Assembly (NCBI GenBank): GCA_020050965.1
Contig: JAGVJV010000189.1
Location: forward strand, 1-10,763
Length of the DNA stretch: 10,763 bases
DNA from: Parachlamydiales bacterium
GTDB taxonomy: Bacteria; Chlamydiota; Chlamydiia; Chlamydiales; Rhabdochlamydiaceae
Direction of reading: 5' to 3'
Shown here piece after piece: positions 5,446 through 10,763 of the stretch. The notes under the pieces were generated by a model. That model made no database searches. It was not told where the DNA came from and was given only the letters and a program-made list of their open reading frames with translations. A program made the translations under genes and the position numbers. The first letter of the stretch is position 1, and each line of letters begins with the position of its first letter.

Positions 5446-6437
5446 GTCGGTAATGTATCTGGGGACCTTCTAAAGGCCAAGTCTTGGTCTTCATGGCAGC
5501 GTCCCCATTTATAAAAACGACCATCTGATTTGGACTCTTGATCTCCTACAAATTTGAAAATGGTTTCCATTGCTGTATTGTATTGCTCACGCCACTTAGA
5601 TTGTTTTGTACCAGGGATAAAGAATTGCTCTTGCCATCCCTCAAGGGCTGCTTTATTTGACGCTGGATAATTACTTTCAAACTCTTCGGCTTCTTTTTGA
5701 CAGAATGAGGGGAGGGTCTTCAGCTTTGAAATGGTGTTTGTAAGAGTAAAAATATAGCGGTATGCAATGGGCAAGAAAAAGAATCCTCGATAAAGCCAAG
5801 GGGAGTAGTGGAGCTGAATATTCCAGCCAGGTTGAGCATAGAGCAGATCGCCTTTTTGAAGAGGTTCTTCTCCTCGAATAAAGCGCTTCTCCTCTGTCCA
5901 TTTTTTCAAATCGTCATATACACCTTTCGCAACTGCAAGGGCAGCATTCATCCACTGATCGCATTCCTCAATCAAATGTTCTTTTGTATAACCGACAGGC
6001 TTAGGATCTGGTGCATTAGGATCCTTGTCTTTTTGCCATTTGATGAATAGCGGATCGGGAAATGAATTCTCAAATTTATGTTGTAAAGAATTGCATCGGA
6101 TAGCCTGTTCTGTCGTTTTGATATCAGTCGGAGGCGCCAATGTTCTCCATGTTAGTCTTTCCTTTCCTTCATCGGTATTTTCCCATACTTTTCTTTGAAT
6201 CGATGTGCCAGCCAAGACAAGTCCTTTGGCAACAAGGACGCCGAGACCAGAGAAAATCGCTACTCTATTGAGCAGGGGCTGGGCTTGGGGTAAATACGAG
6301 GTTGCAATAAGGGTACTTAAGGCGACTATTAGCGCACAGTACGCCCGATTTGTAGAGAACTTCTGATTATAATTCGCAAAGTTAGGCAGTTTAGAATAAA
6401 TGTTATTCCAGTGATTTATAGTTAAGCCGTCAGACAT
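5442..6437 (-). CDS. Membrane-associated protein of unknown family, paralog of the gene at 9705
   Basis: I do not recognise this 331-residue protein. Two hydrophobic segments near the N-terminus (about 33-50 and 57-78) should anchor it in a membrane. The rest is a polar domain rich in aromatic residues. Its core, residues 146-199, aligns without gaps with residues 237-290 of the protein at 9705, with 25 of 54 identical. A second block, 212-242 against 294-324, has 12 of 31 identical. Shared patterns include Y-[ST]-x-E-x-L-x-x-[DE]-C-D, VY-x-DL-x-KW-x-x-EK, and WL-x-[RK]-GF followed by AYR. A shared [LF]E-[KN]-SFP lies further upstream. The start ATG has AAAGG eight bases upstream and a good promoter inside the end of valS. 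The gene ends against the VOC gene, sharing the TTAA stop. Function unknown; an envelope or inclusion-membrane role is possible. Confidence 0.8.
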   Translation of the reverse strand: MSDGLTINHWNNIYSKLPNFANYNQKFSTNRAYCALIVALSTLIATSYLPQAQPLLNRVAIFSGLGVLVAKGLVLAGTSIQRKVWENTDEGKERLTWRTLAPPTDIKTTEQAIRCNSLQHKFENSFPDPLFIKWQKDKDPNAPDPKPVGYTKEHLIEECDQWMNAALAVAKGVYDDLKKWTEEKRFIRGEEPLQKGDLLYAQPGWNIQLHYSPWLYRGFFFLPIAYRYIFTLTNTISKLKTLPSFCQKEAEEFESNYPASNKAALEGWQEQFFIPGTKQSKWREQYNTAMETIFKFVGDQESKSDGRFYKWGRCHEDQDLAFRRSPDTLPT

Positions 6438-6465
6438 ATTAAAAGCCTTTATTTGTTTTTAATAT

Positions 6466-6494
6466 ATTATAACGAAAAACTAAATTATAGTAAA
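6466..6494 (-). promoter_or_regulatory. Promoter for the gene at 5442-6437
   Basis: On the minus strand TTTACT (6494-6489) and a perfect TATAAT (6471-6466) are 17 bp apart. The -35 matches consensus at 4 of 6 bases and overlaps the last codons and stop of valS. The predicted start near 6459 gives a leader of about 22 bases. It makes the gene independent of valS despite the 47-bp gap and lack of a terminator between them. Confidence 0.65.
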
Positions 6495-9232
6495 TTAAGC
6501 TTTTTCCCGGTTTCAACTAATTGATTTTCAATCTGTTGAAGTTGGTGTTTGCAATCGTCAACTAATTCTTTGGGAGCTTTTTCAAGGAATTTCTCATTGG
6601 CCAGCTTAGTCCGCATCTGGTGCTCTTGCTGGATCAGCTTTTCCTGCTGTTTAACCAGGCGCAGACGCTCTTTTTCCCGCATTTCTTCGGGAAGTGGGAT
6701 AATGAGAGTCATCCCTTCAATAACGCTGGAGGCGGCAAATCCCTTTGGCTCGCCCACTTCGATTTTGCCTATCCGTACAAGCGCTTTGAGCATCCCCACG
6801 TTTTCAAGGAGGATAGGGTTGGGGGCTTTTATGAACAGGTCGGTCGTTACGCTGGGGGCTAGTTGCATCTCAGCGCGGATATTGCGCACAGCGTGGACGA
6901 TCTGGTCCATCAGTGCAAAGGTCTTTTCGATTTCAGGATTGATGTCTTCTTTGGCAATGCAAGTCGGATAGGGGGCGACGATGCATGCAGGTGCCTGAAG
7001 TGCTTTTAGGGTTTCGGTCATGTAAGGATCATTGCACATACCTGGCGGACACTTTTCCTTCAATTGATGAAAGAGCTCTTCAGTGATGAAGGGAGCCATC
7101 GGGTGGAAGAGGCGGATGACGTTGCTGAGGACGACAAATAGGATGCGCTGTTTATTGTCTTTCTTTCCGGCTTTGCCAAATAGTGTTGGCTTGACTAGCT
7201 CGAGATAATAGGCGCAAAACTCATCCCAGAAGAAGCGGTAGGCATCTTGGGCGGCCCTATCAAAGGCATAATTGGTCAAGTGAGTATTGATATCGGCGGT
7301 CACCTGGTTGAGGCGGGAGAGGATCCAGCGATCTTCGAGAGCAAGCTCATCTTTTTCAATTCCATTTTCAAGTGTAAGCCCTTCTAGATGCATAAACACA
7401 AAGCGGGCCCCATTCCACATCTTATTGATAAAGTTTTTGTACTCTTCAAAGCGGCGAAGGTCGAGGTCGATTTGTCTTGCGTGCGTAGCTGCAGAGCAGA
7501 GGGCCAGGCGCATCGCATCGGTACCGTAGCTTTCGATGATTTCAATCGGGTCGATGACGTTGCCCTTCGATTTGGACATCTTTTCCCACTTAGAGTGGAT
7601 GTGGGGTGGGATAGCTGCTCCCAAATCATAGGCATGCCGCTCTTTGGGATCGACATAGGCGATGCCCCCATCTTTGTTGTAGCTCCAATAGGATTTCCCA
7701 TAGATGAGTCCATGGAGGAATGTTTCTGGGAAGGGATATTCTCCTGTCGCGTATTTGCCCATTAGCAGCATCCGAGCGACCCAGAAAAAGAGGATATCAT
7801 GTCCTGTAACTAGAACGCTGTTGGGAAAGAACTTCTTCATGTCCGCAGTCTTGTCGGGCCAGCCCAAAATGCTAAAGGGCCAAAGTCCAGCTGAGAACCA
7901 GGTGTCTAGAACATCTTCATCTTGATGCCACACAGAAGGGTCGAGCTGAGGATTTGCCTCATCAGAGCAGATCATTTCTCCCGCATCGTTATACCAAATG
8001 GGGATCCGGTGGCCCCACCAGAGCTGTCTAGAGATGCACCAGTCGCGCAAGTTTTCAATCCAGTGAAAGTAGGTATTTTCCCAATCTTTGGGGATTAACT
8101 TCACTTTTCCACCCTGCACTGCAGAGATCAATTGCTCCTTGAAGGCACTTATTTTAACAAACCATTGCTTGGAGAGATAGGGTTCGATGACCGCTTTGGA
8201 TCGATAGGAAACCCCAACCCGGTTTTGATGGGGGACAGCTTGCTCCATCAGCCCAAGAGTTTTGATTACTTCGGCGACAGCGTTGCGCGCCTCTTCCATC
8301 GTAAGACCTGCAAATTCACCCCCTGTTTCGTTGATCTTCCCATCAGGGGTCATGATGTTGATCATCGGCAAATTGTGGCGCAGACCCATTTCGTAGTCGT
8401 TTGGATCGTGAGCAGGGGTGATTTTGACAACGCCGGTTCCAAAACTCGCATCGACATAACCATCTGCGATGATCGGAATCTCGCGTCCGGTGAGCGGAAG
8501 AAGGATTTTTTTCCCAATCAGATGTTGATAACGCTCATCCTCGGGATTGACCGCTACAGCTGTATCGCCCAGCATCGTCTCAGGGCGGGTTGTGGCCACA
8601 ACCAAAAAGCCGCTCTTGTCCACCAGAGGATAACGCATGTACCACAAAAACGAGGAGCGGTCTTCATATTCGACCTCATCATCGGCAAGTGCCGTCTGTG
8701 TGACAGGATCCCAGTTGACCAGATAATCGCCTTGGTAGATGAGCCCATCATCGAACATCTTCTTAAAAATCGTCCGGACAGCCCGAGCTCTAGGCTCATC
8801 CATCGTAAAAGCTAGCCGATCCCAGTCGCAGGAGCATCCCAAACGCTTGATCTGATCGATGATTTGATTCTGGCTGATCTCTTTCCACTGCCAAACTAGT
8901 TCGAGAAATTCCTCGCGTGAAAAATCTTTGCGCCGCTTGCCCGACTTGGCCATCTGCTGCCGCTCAACGACCGTCTGGGTCGCGATTCCTGCATGGTCAG
9001 TGCCCGGCACCCAAAGGGCCTCAAAACCCTGCATCCGCTTCCACCGAATCAGCACATCCTGCAGCGTATCGACCAGGGCGTGGCCCATGTGGAGAACACC
9101 GGTGACATTCGGCGGCGGGATAGAAATGCAATAGGCGGGCTTGCTCGAGTGGGCGTCGGCCTTAAAAAAGCCTTTTTTCTCCCAGAAGGGATACCACTTT
9201 TGCTCGATTTCTTTGGGTTCGTATGCGCTCAT
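6485..9232 (-). CDS. valS: Valyl-tRNA synthetase
   Basis: ValRS charges tRNA-Val with valine in the cytosol, a class I aminoacyl-tRNA synthetase reaction. The 915-residue product is complete. The HIGH motif appears as HMGH at 48-51 in PPPNVTGVLHMGHAL, and KMSKS at 551-555. The CP1 editing domain spans about 200-350 (VVATTRPETMLGDTAVAVNP). The anticodon-binding region follows from about 630 (FHPMAPFITEELFHQL near 709). The C-terminal arm, about 848-915, is a charged coiled coil of the family type. Between the usual HGL (507-509) and KMSKS there are about 40 residues, including AYDLGAAIPPHIHSKWE, where many bacterial enzymes have about 10. The MSAYEPKEIEQKWYPFWE start is family-typical, but no Shine-Dalgarno site precedes it (CCCCCTCT instead). 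Two paralogous membrane-protein genes flank it. Confidence 0.98.
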   Translation of the reverse strand: MSAYEPKEIEQKWYPFWEKKGFFKADAHSSKPAYCISIPPPNVTGVLHMGHALVDTLQDVLIRWKRMQGFEALWVPGTDHAGIATQTVVERQQMAKSGKRRKDFSREEFLELVWQWKEISQNQIIDQIKRLGCSCDWDRLAFTMDEPRARAVRTIFKKMFDDGLIYQGDYLVNWDPVTQTALADDEVEYEDRSSFLWYMRYPLVDKSGFLVVATTRPETMLGDTAVAVNPEDERYQHLIGKKILLPLTGREIPIIADGYVDASFGTGVVKITPAHDPNDYEMGLRHNLPMINIMTPDGKINETGGEFAGLTMEEARNAVAEVIKTLGLMEQAVPHQNRVGVSYRSKAVIEPYLSKQWFVKISAFKEQLISAVQGGKVKLIPKDWENTYFHWIENLRDWCISRQLWWGHRIPIWYNDAGEMICSDEANPQLDPSVWHQDEDVLDTWFSAGLWPFSILGWPDKTADMKKFFPNSVLVTGHDILFFWVARMLLMGKYATGEYPFPETFLHGLIYGKSYWSYNKDGGIAYVDPKERHAYDLGAAIPPHIHSKWEKMSKSKGNVIDPIEIIESYGTDAMRLALCSAATHARQIDLDLRRFEEYKNFINKMWNGARFVFMHLEGLTLENGIEKDELALEDRWILSRLNQVTADINTHLTNYAFDRAAQDAYRFFWDEFCAYYLELVKPTLFGKAGKKDNKQRILFVVLSNVIRLFHPMAPFITEELFHQLKEKCPPGMCNDPYMTETLKALQAPACIVAPYPTCIAKEDINPEIEKTFALMDQIVHAVRNIRAEMQLAPSVTTDLFIKAPNPILLENVGMLKALVRIGKIEVGEPKGFAASSVIEGMTLIIPLPEEMREKERLRLVKQQEKLIQQEHQMRTKLANEKFLEKAPKELVDDCKHQLQQIENQLVETGKKLNLL

Positions 9233-9240
9233 AGAGGGGG

Positions 9241-9249
9241 ATTATGGCA
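9241..9249 (-). promoter_or_regulatory. Candidate extended -10 for valS, possibly leaderless
   Basis: On the minus strand TGC-CATAAT (9249-9241) looks like an extended -10 element and ends eight bases before the valS ATG. No good -35 is visible at 16-18 bp spacing. Use of this site would start the message at or beside the ATG, matching the missing ribosome site. This is a positional inference only. Confidence 0.3.
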
Positions 9250-9266
9250 AAGCGGAGCTTAAAAAA

Positions 9267-9488
9267 CTAGTTGGAATCTGTTGTGCGCTTCAGATGTGGC
9301 AGTTTGTCGTAAATGTCATCAGATATACTTTTGTAAGTATGATTTAAAACTCTAAGTTCTTTGAGACAATAAATAACATCACTCCATTTAGCATTAACAT
9401 AAGCTAAAGCACCCGTACAGATGCTCAATTCCTGAAGTAGGCCCAACTGCTTTTGCGGCTTATAAGTAGGCTCCGGTTTGTTTAGCGA
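9267..9488 (-). pseudogene. Possible gene remnant, open frame without a usable start
   Basis: A 74-codon frame is open on the minus strand and ends in TAG at 9269-9267. Its composition looks protein-like (for example GALAYVNAKWSDVIYCLKEL near the middle). Two TAG codons in a row (9494-9489) and a further one just upstream close it on the left. There is no ATG or GTG; the best start is a TTG at 9446, giving 59 residues, and it lacks a ribosome site. It may be the 3' remnant of a decayed gene, an unusual small gene, or chance. I recognise no family. Confidence 0.25.
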
Positions 9489-9505
9489 CTACTAAGCCTA
9501 CTTAT
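9462..9505. repeat. Inverted repeat with 11-bp perfect arms
   Basis: ATAAGTAGGCT (9462-9472) and AGCCTACTTAT (9495-9505) are perfect inverted copies around a 22-base loop. A third AAGTAGGC lies nearby at about 9435-9442 in direct orientation. The structure follows neither flanking gene as a terminator, because valS and the rightward gene diverge here. It might end the transcript of the lost gene suggested by the adjacent remnant, or mark a rearrangement. Confidence 0.6.
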
Positions 9506-9634
9506 GTTTCTTCTATAACTCAAACATTTTTTTACTCTCCAAACCTCTAGCACTATGGGGTTATTATGCAACAACGCCGCGAGTTTCTTTCCTCAAATCA
9601 TTTTTTGTCGTGTACAGAGCAACACCTCCTGCCC

Positions 9635-9663
9635 TTGACAGAAAATAGAATTTATTGTATTAT
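9635..9663 (+). promoter_or_regulatory. Strong promoter of the gene at 9705
   Basis: A perfect TTGACA (9635-9640) and TATTAT (9658-9663) are exactly 17 bp apart, the best sigma-70 match in the window. The predicted start near 9670 gives a leader of about 35 bases with AAGGA at 9695-9699 before the ATG. Confidence 0.8.
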
Positions 9664-9704
9664 TATTCTTTATAGTTAACAATTTATGAAAAATAAGGAA
9701 TAAA

Positions 9705-10763
9705 ATGATAACTCCATCACAAACTATAAAAGAACCTTACTGGATCCCCGGGATTAAAAATAATAATCTACCCATCATTGGAGCAATAGGGGCCGTTACA
9801 CTGGGGGTTGTTTTAAGCAAACAGCTACCCTCTACAAATGCAACTCTCAATATTTCCACTGCAGCTCTTATTGCCAAGTTGGTAATGAATAGGGGCCTTA
9901 CAAAAGCCTGTAAGGAAACCATGGGAGCTATTATCGGAATGGGGGCAATTGTCGGAATGGAAAGTGCTCGATGGCTTAATCGATCCTTTGAGCTTCTGCC
10001 CTCTTTAGAGCAATATCTACCTAATACAGCCACAAATACTCATTTACTTATTATTACTTCTGCTTTGTTAGGGGTGATTATGGCGACTAGGTCATTATGC
10101 TGTGGAAGAACCGATCGTAAAATGGTAGATGTTTCTACTAGTCCGCAGGTCACCACTTCGCACTCACAGCCTCAAGTCGAAATAATTGAGTCTGATTGGG
10201 CGGTTGAATACTGGGGGAAAGGGGTGGTTATCCCTACGAACAAAATGCCTACCACTGCTAGAGGAATCACTAATGCTTATGCTACCTCAGATGCACAATA
10301 CTATGGTCTTGTACTAAAAAGACTTGAAAAATCATTTCCTACGTCCAAAATTATGTTTAATAGCCAAATAGATCTGTTGAATTCACTATTTAATACAGCA
10401 ACTCATGAAGAACTGCCTATAGTCTATTCCAGTGAGAAATTGGAAAAAGATTGTGACCTGTTGATGGCACACGCGTTGGAAATTGCAGACGAGGTTTATA
10501 AAGATTTGTCAAAGTGGTCAAAGGAAAAAATATTTAGCCAAGGAGACAAGCCGTTGATAGACGGGGCATTATTAAGCTCTAAGGGGCACTGGCTTCGTAA
10601 AGGTTTTGTGATGTTGTCGCAAGCATACCGGACTATTTACAATCTAGAAGAGCATTTTGCTGTCCTAGAGCACCTAAAACAAAGTTTAGAACGAAGTTGT
10701 AAAGAAATAAGAGAAAATATCGTACAAGGCAAAGCACTCCAAAATACCATTTATTTTTGGGAA
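9705..10763 (+). CDS. Membrane-associated protein of unknown family, 3' end cut by window; paralog of the gene at 5442
   Basis: The frame is open for 353 codons from the ATG at 9705 to the window edge. AAGGA lies five bases upstream and a near-consensus promoter precedes it. The N-terminal third is hydrophobic in several places: about 22-38, 50-62, 72-86 and 113-127. A polar linker rich in Ser, Thr and Gln follows (about 140-165). The rest matches the protein at 5442-6437: 25 of 54 residues identical over 237-290 and 12 of 31 over 294-324, with LEKSFP at 207-212 against FENSFP. Compared with the paralog it has a longer hydrophobic head and lacks about nine residues between the two blocks. Function unknown. 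The two genes flank valS in opposite orientations. Confidence 0.82.
   Translation, partial: MITPSQTIKEPYWIPGIKNNNLPIIGAIGAVTLGVVLSKQLPSTNATLNISTAALIAKLVMNRGLTKACKETMGAIIGMGAIVGMESARWLNRSFELLPSLEQYLPNTATNTHLLIITSALLGVIMATRSLCCGRTDRKMVDVSTSPQVTTSHSQPQVEIIESDWAVEYWGKGVVIPTNKMPTTARGITNAYATSDAQYYGLVLKRLEKSFPTSKIMFNSQIDLLNSLFNTATHEELPIVYSSEKLEKDCDLLMAHALEIADEVYKDLSKWSKEKIFSQGDKPLIDGALLSSKGHWLRKGFVMLSQAYRTIYNLEEHFAVLEHLKQSLERSCKEIRENIVQGKALQNTIYFWE

Larger units (their letters stand above)
9233..9704. other. 472-bp spacer between valS and the divergent paralog gene
   Basis: No convincing gene fills this stretch. From left to right it holds a possible valS -10 element, a start-less open frame on the minus strand (9267-9488), an inverted repeat (9462-9505), about 120 bp without recognisable features, and a strong promoter at 9635-9663 with the leader of the rightward gene. 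No tRNA-like fold or riboswitch was recognised. Confidence 0.6.

Noticed and set aside
8132..8815. 227-codon plus-strand open frame opposite valS
   Set aside because: It lies wholly antisense to a clearly conserved part of valS and its product resembles no family; it is a composition shadow.
9462..9505. Insertion-sequence end or attachment site
   Set aside because: No transposase or integrase, no matching second end, and no target duplication was found around it.
9566..9679. 37-codon plus-strand frame before the last gene
   Set aside because: It contains the strong promoter at 9635-9663 and has no convincing ribosome site or protein character.

Overview
The window looks like part of a chromosome from an obligate intracellular, Chlamydia-related bacterium, most likely an environmental chlamydia rather than a Chlamydiaceae member. 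This is an inference. It rests on a valyl-tRNA synthetase with a long insertion just before its KMSKS loop, an AroG-type DAHP synthase, weak or absent Shine-Dalgarno sites on housekeeping genes, and host-associated accessory genes (membrane-anchored ankyrin protein, Fic enzyme, an unrecognised membrane-protein family). No rRNA, tRNA, CRISPR array, transposase or integrase was seen.

Layout. Positions 1-425 (+) hold the 3' part of a small lipoprotein gene cut by the window edge. It converges on and overlaps a DAHP synthase gene (386-1405, -). Behind that lies an ankyrin-repeat gene with one membrane segment (1435-2223, -), bracketed by a 27/28-bp near-identical direct repeat. A divergent spacer leads to a Fic protein (2355-3434, +) of the self-inhibited class II type. 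The spacer at 3435-3663 is rich in structure: two tandem 41-bp hairpin units, a perfect 9-bp-stem hairpin, a 12-bp palindrome, and a near-consensus promoter with an operator-like repeat.

That promoter should drive a compact four-gene operon (3664-5445, +): TetR-type regulator, small zinc-ribbon protein, cupin protein and VOC/glyoxalase-like protein. Overlaps and good ribosome binding sites indicate translational coupling. The set reads as a TetR-controlled stress or detoxification unit, but its substrate cannot be told from sequence.

The right half is valS (6485-9232, -), flanked by two genes of one unrecognised protein family: a complete one at 5442-6437 (-) and one that runs off the window at 9705-10763 (+). 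Hand alignment gives 25 identities in 54 ungapped residues, so they are paralogs. Each has hydrophobic segments near the N-terminus, a predicted cytosolic C-terminal domain, and its own good promoter. This pair is the best candidate for something undescribed here. The 472-bp spacer 9233-9704 carries an 11-bp-arm inverted repeat and a 74-codon open frame without a convincing start, possibly a gene remnant.

Base composition differs along the window: hand-counted 60-base samples give about 58% G+C inside the DAHP synthase gene and about 22% near the end of the Fic gene. This fits accessory genes set among core genes.
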